A stretch of 64,000 nucleotides of DNA, from the NCBI GenBank assembly GCA_033182465.1, contig CP137318.1, positions 3,100,001 to 3,164,000 of the forward strand, in the 5' to 3' direction. Both the position numbers and the translations under genes were made by a program. This document shows, piece after piece, positions 34,687 through 46,254 of the stretch; position 1 is the first letter of the stretch; every line of letters starts with the position of its first letter. This DNA is from Sanghuangporus weigelae. Lineage: Eukaryota > Basidiomycota > Agaricomycetes > Hymenochaetales > Hymenochaetaceae. The notes below the pieces were generated by a model, which worked only from the letters and a program-made list of their open reading frames with translations, ran no database searches and had not been told where the DNA came from.

Positions 34687-35127
34687 TGATAGCATAGCCC
34701 TGAAACGTATCGTGGCACTTGCTTGGTACTTAGCATTAGATACGAATGCAATTCATTCATTCATTCATTCTCAAGCGCTAAGTGTACATATATGAGGCTG
34801 AAACGTTTGAGTGATCTTCCGTCGTGTTACGTAAGCTATTCTGAAAGAAGCGTGAAGTCGACTCGACCCGTTGAATCCTCTTCGAGTTTACGCCGGGGCC
34901 ACCTCCCCTTTCGTACCCTTTTATCCGGACTATCAGTGCTACCTTCTGCAGCACGCAGTCCGCACAATATACACAAGGTATGTCTCCCTCTCGTTCTACG
35001 AGGAAGGGCTGGTTGTTGACGAGTGTATTGTATTTCAAACGAAAATGTGTTGACCTCGCGTTGGCACGCAATCATTATATACACAGTCACAATCAACATA
35101 GTTTCCGCAGCGTCGTCTGACGCGTGT
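34687..35127. other. Intergenic region
   Basis: This 441 bp stretch lies between NDUFS3 and the large disordered protein gene. It contains an (ATTC)5 tract at 34751-34770. Just before the next gene, splice-like signals (GTATGT near 34979, TTTCCGCAG near 35110) suggest a 5' UTR intron. Confidence 0.4.
34751..34770. repeat. (ATTC)5 microsatellite
   Basis: Five perfect ATTC units, just downstream of the NDUFS3 stop codon. Confidence 0.9.
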
Positions 35128-38100
35128 ATGGAGAACAACGATACAGACTCAACTGCCACGTCCGTCGCTCCCCAAGGAACCGACAAAGTCGAGCAGAACT
35201 CACAACCAACATCGGTTACCGACAAGCCAACAACTGTCCCTGTTTCGGCGCCAACATCTAGCGGAGACGGTCACGAGGACGCAGCAGCAGCAAAAGAAGG
35301 CTCAGCAGAGGCCAGAGATTCTGCAGAGTCGCAGCCTGGAAGTCGGGACGTGACGCTAGTCGAGGCGAAACCCGTGGGCTCGGTTTCGACCAGCGCAACG
35401 CAAAGTTACGTGCCACCTGTGAAGAGGTTCAGTGCAGTAAACATCAACAAGAAGTTTCTGCAGAAGAACCAGACTTCTACAACAGCCAGCGGTGGTACTT
35501 CTTCTGGTCCATCTGGTAGCAAGCAAGCCGGGACTATAGGTTCGTTCACATACGATTACAACGACTAACTTTAGCTGATTTTGTTAACTATTTTAATTCG
35601 ATACGGAAATAGCGCGGCCTGCGCCCCAGTCGGCTCATTCACATTCTCGTTTGGTCACAACGAAATTAACGGCATCGCCTTTATCTTCATCTCCTGCGCA
35701 AGGATGGTCTCGACCGAGTTCTGTCACGCCTCCGGCGCCGTCTCCCGCGAATGCATCCGGATCGACGAAGGGCACTACGCCCGCCATTGTACCCGTTGGA
35801 GGCCACAGTGTTCCTCATATTGCTCCCGGAGGCGGGATAATACAGCCTCTGGTGATAAAGAAGAAGTCGGATGGTTCTGGACGACCGGCATGGAGGAGCG
35901 TACAACCCGGATCAGCCGCTTCTGCTATTCAAGCTCAGATGGAGTTCCCAACTGCAGCTGAGGCTGCACAGAGTACGCTCTGCGCTTGTATTCTTATTGA
36001 ATCTTGCTAACAAATGCTGCAGGCCATCTAGCAAGACTTTCGGAGGCGAAAGCAACATCAGACTCGTCTGATGCTCATAAGCAAGCTATGAGTGAGTCGG
36101 CTGATGCATTCCGTGGAGTACACTTGGATCCGAATGCGCATCATTGGGATGAGGTTAGCATGCAGTTCCTCGCATAGAGGTTTATTTCTAATGTTATCTT
36201 TACGCATAGATGGAGGAGGAAGATAACGATGATTTCTTAGGAGATGTCATCGAATTTGGTGATGGTAGGCAGTACACCATTCACGTTTCCGAGGATGCCA
36301 AAGGTCTGGAGAATGAAGGCCCCATCAGTAAAGAAGAGCGTTTCGTAGATGATTTCGACCGAAGTTGGCCCAAATCTCGTACGGAACCTAGTAGGGACGA
36401 ATTGAGTCAACACGGTCGCGCCTCCCGATCAGAGACGTCATCAAACTTTTCTGCCCACTCTCCTGTCTCAATACGTGACGGCATGCAATCTCGTGTACTG
36501 TTTAACGAACGATCTAATCGTATGGAGCCTATCGCTTCAGGTAGACCTGTTACCAGCTCTTATGGTCCTTCTCGTGGTCCGCAGATATTCAGAGACAGAT
36601 CCGACGGGTCAGTAAAGTTTCACGGTAACAGGATTGAGCGAGATGCTCCTCCGCACACTGCGTTTCAAAGGCCGCATGAGTCGCCTTGGAGTCATCCACA
36701 AGGTCCCGATCAGCATGCACGAGATCTTCGGGAGTTGAAAGCAGAGTCGCCTTCTTCCTATCTCCACGGTGAGCATCACGACCGAATAGGGCGGTCTGAA
36801 TGGTCCTCTGGTAGATCTCGTGGTGGTCCATCACCGAATGGTCAGGCCTTCAGCAGCCGAGAGCGCTCTGCTTCTCGATCTGTGAATGGTGCGCCATCTA
36901 TTGCGAGTAGCGATGGGCATGGTAGCAGATACGCACCTTCAATACGTGATCAACACAGAGGGCCTTCCTCTCCCGGTCACTTCAGGGACATGGATCGTCA
37001 GTTGGCACCTCATCTAGCGCACCCTCGATCCTTCGCTCATCCTGAGAATTCTCCTGATACACGAACCGGTGTACACCGGCAACAAGCTTCAGAAGCCGGT
37101 TCGATTAGAGAGCAGGATCAGCCGCAACAGGGATCAGACAGTCCAGCTCATGACGCGATGGCTACGTTAATTCCTCCAAATGATATGGAAGCTTTACGCA
37201 AAGCTTACCTTGCTGAAAGTGCCGAGCGAGCAAAGAAACGCCGTCAGCAGGAGGAGGAGGAACGCATGAAGGCTCAGGAGCGAGCTAGGAAAAAGGCTGC
37301 TGAATTAGAAGCAAGGATGGTTGCTGCAAAAGCTGTGGAAGCATCTAAGAGTGCACCACAGCTAAGTGAAACCCCAGATGATGCCACTCCTAAAGCGACA
37401 GTCGAGGAGAGCAAACAGAAGCCGACAGAGGTTGGTTGTTCTTTTTTTCTTTCTGTTTTTCTTTCTTTCTTTCTTGTGCTTGACTAAACCGATCTGTTTT
37501 CTTTCCCATTTCTTCCAGGCTGAAGTTCTTCGGGTCATCGAGGGAGCGATAAATTCTGCTATATCTTCTGAAGTTCCGTCGGCAGGAAAGTTGACTGAAC
37601 CCCGCGGGGAAGAATCTGATGGCCATAAATCATCCCCCGCGAAGGCTCTGTTCCATGGAGATGGCGATCGTTCTGTTCCTTCTCGAGATGCGCAAGAAGC
37701 GAGTCAGCCTAAACGCCCTCCGGCAATGGCAACAAAGGCTGATCAAGCAGATTCATGGAGAGTGAGGCCTAAACCGCCCGTGCTTCCGGTCCAGAACTCG
37801 CAGAACGATATTTCTCAGGAGCCAGCTGTCTCTGTAATCCCTGACGTGCGCGCTTTCGATATCCAGCCCGACGAGAGTACGGAGGTGATTGAGTTCAACG
37901 ACATGAGTCGATTGGTTACAGAGAGGACCCAGAAACTGGTGCCGGAGGCTCATTCGACAGATTCGAAATCAGCTCGGCCTGCGAACGAGGTCTGCAGTGC
38001 GTCTGTAAGTCCTCAAAAGTCAGAACAAGATAGCTGGCGTAAGGGAGATTCCGCGTTACGCCGTCCTTACTCTGCAACAACGGGGAATGGATTAGGGGAT

Positions 38101-40539
38101 ATATCTCAGCAGAGAACGTTTGCTGACGGCCCCAGACCTAGATCTGGTTCATACGCGAATGATGAAGCAGCTGCGCAGCGCTCGCTGATCCAAGGACATT
38201 CAAAAACGCCGGCATCACAGGCAAATGGCTTTGTTCCTCCGTCAACGTCGAATCAACTTTCACATCCATCTTCTCCCAGGTTTAGTCGGCCACCTAATGT
38301 TCCCTATCGTGAGGCACCTTTATCTGCACTGGACGACACGATGTCGCGTATCAAGGGCGCATTGGACGTAATGCACACTGTTCATGAGCATAACGGCAGG
38401 GAATCCACTAGCGCGTCGACTGTGCGTCTCCCGGCTCCAAACTCAAGTCCACTGAAGCCCTCTAAATGGCTGCCGCCTGCTCTTCGTTCGTCTGGTATAA
38501 ATTCCGGTCAGAAGCGCACTGATACATTCGAGCCTACACATCCTGAGCCTCCGCGAAGTCCTGCTCCTCCTAGCAATAACCTGGTGATCCGGTTACCTAG
38601 GTCTTCTCGTCGCATTGAACCGTTGACGAAGAGGCAGATAAATTACCAGAAGTATTTTGGTCCAGTGCGGTGGGAGATTCTCTCATTCGAACCGCCCGTA
38701 GAAGGTATGACAAAGAGAAGTTTGTCGGTGAATGATGTCCTCTTCAAGAAGCCTCAGGGTCCATTCAAGACGAGGAAATATCGTATTTCATTACCAAAAT
38801 CCAAAGCAACGCCTGGACAATTTTCCACGAGTGGCATTCAGAGGAGCAGTAGTGGCATCTCTTCGACGACAACTGCTTCCCAGGAAGTGGCAAATTTCAA
38901 TGATTTAAGATGGCATGCGGCTTCGGCTATTGCTAGCGCCGAAAGCACGAATAGCTCTCAAAATGCTGCTGCGCCGACCCTCGACGTTACGAGCCGATCT
39001 CCCCCTCCAGAGCTAGTATCCAAGTTCGAGCGTCCTCCAATATTATATGGAGTTACGAGCAAACCCAGGTCATCGTCAAGATCAATCGATGTGACTGATG
39101 TCGCCTTTTATCGGGATGCTCGAGGACAAAGGGATAGTAAGGCTGCGATTCCTACGGTCACTTTTACGGTTAGCAGTGAGATTGAAGCTCAAAGTGATGG
39201 ATCTCCATCGAGCAAGACCCCAATTCTCTCCACAGAGGTGTCAAAGTTATTGCCTGGCGCCGTCTCCGACGTATCTTCATCAGAGATCAAGACCGCGCCG
39301 CTTCCGTATCCGAATACTTCTATGGCTCTATCATCCAGTACAGGACTGTCTTCTTCCGTTGCAACTTCACCACAGCGCGAGTCCCGGCTGGTGTCTGGTG
39401 TAAATAACAAGAGCTTCGATCAACAGGTATTTAACCTTTGTTCAATTATACTAGTGTGTTTGACGCTCAATTTTGTCTAGAACGATCCGTTCTTACAGAG
39501 GCAGCCGGCAACACCTCCTCCTCAGAATACGCCCTCATCCTGGTCGAAGTCGCCTTCGCGTGCTCCTGATCCCGAGCATCTGAAGGCTGTCTGGTCGCAG
39601 GCGCCTGATAGCGACTCTGTCCCAGCGGTCAATTCGTTGAAGAACATTGCGGATGACCTTCCTGCTGTACCATTCACACTCCACGAGGTAAAGTCGGAGG
39701 GAGGCACACCTCCTCCAGCACCTCCTGGCCCCGTCGCGCCACCAACAAGAATGTCTGCTTCCGAGGTCACAAGGGCATTTCAGACTGTTCCTTCCGGTCC
39801 TTCGAACGGAGTTGGTTCAGCCGCGCTGCGGAATAACCAGATTCCCTCGAATGTGAGCTCCCCTATGAGTACACAGAGAGCTCTGAAGCCACCAACCATC
39901 GGGTTGCCACCTCCACCTTCCATCAATGCCAGTGCTTCTCGTCCACCTTACATGGGTTTTCCAACCGCAACGACCAATCACTCTCCAAGTCCGCCGACCT
40001 TGGTATATTCACACGTCTTACCCAATGGAATGGGAGGTTCTCCTGTTAGTTCGCCTTATGGCCAACCCATGTGGGTGCCAGTCGTACAGCAGGGCCCGCA
40101 AATGATTAGGACGCAATCTTCGTCGCCGTACAGTCCGTCGCTCATGCCTTATTCCATATCTGCTGCACAAAATGGCATGTACCCTCCAAGCAATATGCCA
40201 AATCTGCAATCTTCACCGGCTACGTATTCCGGTGCACCTGTCTCGTCTCAGATGATGGTCAGTCCCGTATTGCCCCATGCAACCGCCGCTCCTCCGAATC
40301 CGATGTATCCGGGCAGTCCCATGGTCGTGCATGTCGCTCCTCTGGGTGCAAGTCCTCAGGCCCGGCCTCCCTACCCACCGGGTCCAGTCGGAATGGGTAG
40401 AGCTTCTTTGCCTGTTCAGAACCCAATGGACCCTCGCTCCCAGCCCGCCCCTGGTCCTCCGACAGCTCCACCGTCTCGCTTTCCTGTTCATAATCCTGGG
40501 TACACTCCTGTTCCTCAGACATTCGCTCGGCATTGGTGA
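35128..40539 (+). CDS. Very large disordered Ser/Pro-rich protein, unrecognised
   Basis: One long gene of at least eight exons, about 1,600 residues. In order: a Thr/Ser-rich start (MENNDTDSTATSVAPQG), a conserved-looking block PPVKRFSAVNINKKFLQKNQ, then HSHSRLVTTKLTASPLSSS, GWSRPSSVTPPAP, IIQPLVIKKKSDGSGRPAWR, LDPNAHHWDEMEEEDNDDFL, DVIEFGDGRQYTIHV, a charged coiled coil (KKRRQQEEEERMKAQERARK), then long disordered parts and a Pro/Met/Gly-rich C-terminus. The run from KRFSAVNINKKF to PAWR has the feel of the N-terminal region of PRRC2/BAT2 proteins (RNA granule and translation factors), but I cannot confirm this. The start is an ATG after an acceptor-like sequence at 35110. The intron near 37436-37518 has an unusual CTTT-repeat polypyrimidine tract. 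Confidence 0.82.
37438..37476 (+). repeat. CTTT-rich tract inside an intron
   Basis: A run of CTTT/TTTTC units fills the middle of the intron (about 37436-37518) of the large disordered protein gene and stretches its polypyrimidine tract. Removing the intron joins KPTE to AEVLRVIEGA in frame. Confidence 0.7.
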
Positions 40540-40761
40540 GCAGTTTCTAGTGTTGTTTGTTGCATCTGGTACAATACTACTTTATTCTTGCATTCTGACA
40601 TCTGCATTCATCATTTTGTAATTGTTATGCATTTCTCAATTGTTCTCGATTCTAATGTGATCACTTAACCTGATTCTTCATGATGGTCACGGTGTGATGC
40701 GAGCTGAAATGTCTATTTCGCACGGAATTACGGAGATATTACCGAAGTATACATGGTAAAA

Positions 40762-42450
40762 TTAAGCGTGTGCAGCCTGGACGGCGGCTTCAGCAGCTTC
40801 ATCTAGACCGTCAAAGGGGAAAATCTTGAGACCGGATTCCTTGATGAGTCTGCGGTGAATGAATATCAGTTCCTAGACAACATTACGGCGAGTCTCTTTA
40901 GAACATACTGCTTGGCTTCGTCCTCCTTCGTACCTTTCAGCCTCACAATCAAAGGCACGGTGAGAGCCAGGTCTTTTGAGGCATTGATGACTCCCTGGGC
41001 AATGTAGTCGCAACGCATGATACCTCCGAAGATGTTGATGAAAATGCTTTTGACGGTAGGTTCAGCCAACAAAATCTCGAAAGCTTTCTTCACAGTTTCA
41101 GGTGTGGCACCTCTATGTCAAGATGTTAGTTGAGGCGGTATAGTAATAGTCACCAAAGACGAACCCTCCTACGTCCAAGAAGTTAGCCGGCTGACCACCG
41201 TGGAGACTCAGTACATCCATGGTAGCCATGGCCAGACCGGCGCCATTGACGAGGCATCCGACATCGCCATCGAGTTTGATGAAGTTCAGGTCGTATTTCT
41301 GCGCTTCGACCTCTGACGGCTCTTCTTGAGTGATATCGCGAAGTGCAAAGATGTCTTGCTGGCGGAAGGCGGCGTTATCGTCGAAACCGAACTTCGCGTC
41401 CATGCTAGGGGAATTGTGAATATAAGCCAAGTAGAATGAAGTCCAAAACAGCATTCACCAAAGGACATGTCCATCTGCAGTCTCGCCCAGAGGATTGATC
41501 TCGATCTGCGTCGCGTCCTTGTCCTTGAAGATCTTGTAGAGCCTCTGGAACGTAGCAGCTGCCTCTTTCTCAGCCTGTTCGGTCTTAAAACCGAGCTTTT
41601 TAGCAACTGCCAACGCCTCCTCATCGCTGAGTCCTCTGGCAAAGTCGATCGGCGTCGTGATAATAGCGCTCGGGTCCTTCGCGGCGACTTCCTCGATGTT
41701 CATACCTCCTTGGGCAGAAGCGACGAGAACGGCTCCTTGAGAGACACGGTCGTTCAGCACAGCGACGTAGTATTCGTGCGCAGCGTCGCGACGTTCAGCG
41801 AGCATCACCTTGAAAATAACTTACATCGAGCAAGCTAAAAGTAATAAAAAGGCGACTTACAGCGTTGCATATTCGTCCCTTTTCACCCGTCTGCTTCGTG
41901 ATGAGCTTCGAGCCGATCATCTCGCTCGCATATTCCTTGGCTTGTTCAGGGCTGTAGCGTTTATTAGCATGTCTGGATTTGCAGCTTTGATGTTGATGTC
42001 TACCTGTTGATGATATGTACACCGCCCTGGAATCCATTGTCGAATTTACCCTTTCCACGACCACCGGCGAGAACCTGGGCCTTGATTACAAGGTCGTTGG
42101 TGCCTAATGTTTTCAATAAGGTGAAAATATGATGCGAGTGGATGGACCACGTAATTACCGAATTTCTTTGCGACCTCATAAGCCTCCTCTGGTGATTTGG
42201 CAGGGACACCCTTTGGCGTTGCGATGCCATACTATTATGATAATGAGAAACAAATCAAGATTACTTGCAGGAAATACATACGGAGTTTAAGAGGTTAACA
42301 GACTGGTACTCGTGGATGGAGAGGAACCGTTTCTGACCAGCAGATACAGCCTGCAACGTGTGTCCAGTCAGTAGATCATGTAATCGCTTTGAGACGGGAA
42401 CATACTCTGCGAGCGACTCTATTACCGGCTCTACGCAAGGACGCAAACAT
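40762..42450 (-). CDS. LSC2: Succinyl-CoA ligase beta subunit, mitochondrial
   Basis: TCA-cycle enzyme subunit that makes succinate and a nucleoside triphosphate from succinyl-CoA. Minus-strand exons begin [15 protein letters not shown] (mitochondrial presequence), then [128 protein letters not shown] and [17 protein letters not shown], and end AAVQAAHA. The ATP-grasp domain and the ligase domain are complete, and the length of about 420 residues fits. Whether it uses ADP or GDP cannot be said. Eight or so introns are seen. Confidence 0.96.
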
Positions 42451-42642
42451 CGTTGAACAGAGAGCAAACGAGAAAAGAGGAAACCCGAGTTGGCGAAAGG
42501 GCCGCTGCTGTCTATATGTAAGTAGTCGGGGGCTGAAGGTGAGTTCGTCAACGCCGATCGACGCGTGCGTGCTTCCGACGCGGGCTGCCGTTCTCAGCCA
42601 ATTCGTCCGCTTCCCTCCGCTCAACCTCCTTCAGCACCTACC

Positions 42643-45600
42643 ATGGGAAAGCACTCTCGCACCTCGGACGAGGAAGATGATTATGGCGAAGAGAAGACAG
42701 TGGATCAGTCCTATTTAGTTGGTCTGTTTTAATTTCATTCACTCTGGCTGAACAGAACACTCAGACGTTTATGCGTTAATATCTTCCAGAGGTCATCACT
42801 CATGCGAGAGTTCTCGATCAGAAAAACAAGAAATTCGTATGTGGTCTCTCAGTGTTCCTATCTATTTCTTCGTGCCGTAGTAACCAATTTATTGAACATT
42901 AAGGAATACATGGTTAAAGTAAGCAACCACTTATATACAGTTTCGTTCTAACCTTTCTGATACCACACTGTGTTAGTGGCATGGGTACAGTTCCGACGAT
43001 GATACGTGAGTATATTTCCTGAAATTTTCGGATATATCGACTTAAGCTGTCCCTTCTTAGTTGGGAGCCGCAAGAGAACGTAGCCGAATGTAAACGCCTC
43101 TTGAAGTCATTCTGGAAGAATGTCGGAAAGGAGAACAAGAAGCATCCCGGTCTTAAGGACACAGTGTACAATGCGACGAGGGAATGGATTAGTGAGTGAA
43201 TGATCAAGAGACAGCAGCATCTTCGGTGTTGACTTTCACCATTCAGACGAAGAAAGACATCATTTTCAAGAGGAAGTCGAGAGAGAGAAAGCTGCAAAAG
43301 AGGCGGAAAGGAAGACAAAACTCAAGGTGAAACCTAGGCTGTAACACTTTAAAAGATGTTACATTCCTACATTTTTACAAGGAAAAGGAGCTACGCAGGA
43401 ATGCCAAAGTCGCTAAGTTCGCTGCGGAGAACGACGCTGCGACGCAGTCAAGATCAGCTAAGCAACCGGATGCCCTCCGTCTTTTTGATGATACGATAGT
43501 GGTCGTGAGCATTCTCTTACACGCCTCATCTTGAGACTGAGTCGCTTATATCATGATCAGAGTGACTCTGATTCGGATGAACAACCCCTAAACGAGAAGG
43601 TTAAAAGCAAGAAGGGTAAGGAAAAAGAAGTACCTCGGACAACGACGGTAGGTAACTCAGCAGCGCGTTCTTGTTGAGTACGACTAAGTGATTTATGTGG
43701 AATCGGAAAGTCATCTACATTGACGATTAAGCTGAAGATGCCCAAGAAACCTTCTGTGCAGACGAGCTCTGCGCCAACGAACAAATATGCCGGAATGAAG
43801 ATAGGGAAGAAGCCGGCCGGAACTTCTTCGCAGCTCAGTCCCCTAGAGTCTCCAAGTACCTCAACAAAACCAGCAGCAGCGTACAACACGTCTACCTCGG
43901 CCTCTTCTGTTGTCCGCAAAGTAGCCTCCGGTCAAGGCTCTGATATCTCTGAACCATTGTTTGTTGCTTATTGCCTGACGAAGTTTTAAGTATTGTATTG
44001 ACTAGGTTTTTTGTAGTCTTCCGCCGAGACCCAAGAGCTTCTTTCAGGCTGCTCTTGCTCCTGTCTTCCCTGTTGGGCCTTCTCGGGCTTCAGGTGAAGA
44101 TGTCGACAATTTCTTGACTACGATAATGCCTTTCGGGTGCGAGCATTTTACTTGATATCTATTGTCCTCTAATACGTGGCTTTGTATAGGCATTCCGAGG
44201 CCCAAAAACCAGAGTGAGTCGTTATCTGCTTTCCTTACTTAGCTATTTTAAAACGTGCCATGCACCGAAGGAACCTCGCTGCGACAGAACAGGCGAAGAC
44301 ATCGGCTCCTGTCCCTACTGGTCTCAAGTGAGTTGTCGAGATGTGGGTCGGAACTTGAACTCAAGGCAATCACTCAGATTTAATAGAAGATGGACTTGGA
44401 CCGGAGAGCTTTTTGTCGACACTGCCGACGCCGCAGACAAGCTGTGTAACATCACGATTCATAGTACGAGTGAGACAGCGGAAATTGGTTTCCGACTATG
44501 CACAATATTGGACGGCAAGGATTCGCTGCGGTTCAGCAAGTCTTATACCTGTGCTGAGATGAACTTGATCCTGCAAGGACTCAGGAAAGTAGATCAGATT
44601 GCGAAAATTGGGCATCGGAGACAAGAGGATCAAGAGTCCCTAACGACTTTCATGGAATACTTGACTCGACGGAACCTGGTACGTTACCTGGAAATCTTGC
44701 TATGCTCGACTCACGAGGACATTATTTAGATTATCGCTTGCGCTGGAATAAGTCAACTGGGTCACGTCGCAGAAATGATTGTCTTCCCAGCTACTAACAA
44801 GGACTTCTGCGAACGCCTCGATATTCCTCTGTCTTACAAATCTGCAGGTTGTTTGCTTATCGCTTTGATGCCGTGGCATATACCTCCATCCAAGTATGGG
44901 CTGAAGTATCTTAGAACGGACGAGCTGGGAGATGCAAGGATGGAGACAGAACTCCAGGAGATGCGCAGGGAGTATTCAAGCCTGGCTTCGAAACCACACA
45001 TAGAAACGGCATTCCGAATACTAGGCTTCGACTTCTCATTCGTCAAATTCCTACCCTCTCGCAAGTTCTGCGTCTGGTCATACCAAGTCGATGCTGAGCC
45101 AACTGAACTTGGACGAAAATTCTCCAAAGTTCGACCGGAGACAAAGGCCTTGTTTGATGTCTTGTCATTTTTGAAGGCCAAAAATGTCGGCTACGACGAT
45201 CTAGATGCACGGGTGGTCTTCGTACACGTGGGATCTGTCCGAAATATTCAGAAACTGCCGGGTATAGTTTCACGGCGTTTTGAAAAGCCAGAAGTGCAAT
45301 TTATCACATACGGGACTCACGAGAGTGTTAAACCGTCATTATGGGGCTTCCGTGAGATCTATCCATTAGGTGCGATTCTTCCGGTTAACTTTTCGATGTA
45401 AGAGGAGACTGACACAGCACCCCAGGCGGCATAGTGACCTTCACTGCAACTGCGCTCCTAGAAAGCCCGTTTTATGTGGCCGAGCTTATTGAGCAGATAC
45501 ATAAACATCCGCATTGGGAGTGTTATATTCTTCCTTCCACACTTGCAGTATTTGTTCGTCAGTCCTGTCCTGGCGAAGACCCCCTTTCTGTCTATACAAG

Positions 45601-46077
45601 GTACATTCGTTCGCAAACTAGTTTCAATCATTGCAGTTTTTTTGAGACCGTAATATTGACAGGGAGCCGTATCACTTCGGGAGAATATTTAGCCTCATCG
45701 AGGAGGGGAAAGTCGCCATGATGCAGAGTCCTGGTTTATATCAAGGTTCACGCTCCGAGTTCGGACAAGCGGAACTTGATAAATGGGTAGCAACCCAATT
45801 CAGCACTTTAAGCAAGACACCCTTCCAAATTTTGGAAGACTGCTGGAGTGCGTTCGTTGCAGAATACTCGAACAAATCTGAAACGGAGCTAAGGTCTACT
45901 ATCGAGTTGGAGATAGTGAGGGACCTCTCGCATCTCCAGACACAACAAACGATCCGGGAAAGCCATAGGAGGTTCGTTGTGATCAAGGCGATGCAGGATG
46001 AACATATCAGTACGTCAATGGACGGGGTGAGCACGGATCCTTTGTTCAGTTCAGGAACGATGGATCTGACATCATGA
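42643..46077 (+). CDS. Chromodomain protein with SPOC-like second half, Chp1-like candidate
   Basis: Exon joining gives one long protein of roughly 860 residues. A chromodomain comes first: SYLVEVITHARVLDQKNKKF, EYMVKWHGYSSDDDTW and EPQENVAECKRLLKSFW. A basic helix, a Lys/Ser/Pro-rich linker (KMPKKPSVQTSSAPTNKYAG) and LPPRPKSFFQAALAPVFPVG follow. The second half, from about 44386, starts RRWTWTGELFVDTADAADKL and CNITIHSTSETAEIGFRL, the layout of a SPOC domain, followed by a mixed alpha/beta region (HIETAFRILGFDFSFVKFLP). In fission yeast, Chp1 of the RITS silencing complex also has an N-terminal chromodomain and a C-terminal SPOC plus PIN-like region. The similarity is inferred from layout. 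All joins keep phase. It starts 192 bp from the divergent LSC2 gene. Confidence 0.8.
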
Positions 46078-46254
46078 TTGTTAACCTAGTTTGAATGGAG
46101 AACGGCTCACGAATTCACTTTTGGAGACGGATTCCCTGTCCACCGCGTCGAGCTGGCAAGAGGGACGGATCAACCACTTGCTGCTTAATTCCGAGATGCT
46201 TCATATTTCTTACCGTATTGCATTTTTCTAATGTATATCCGAGTCCCTGTCGCA

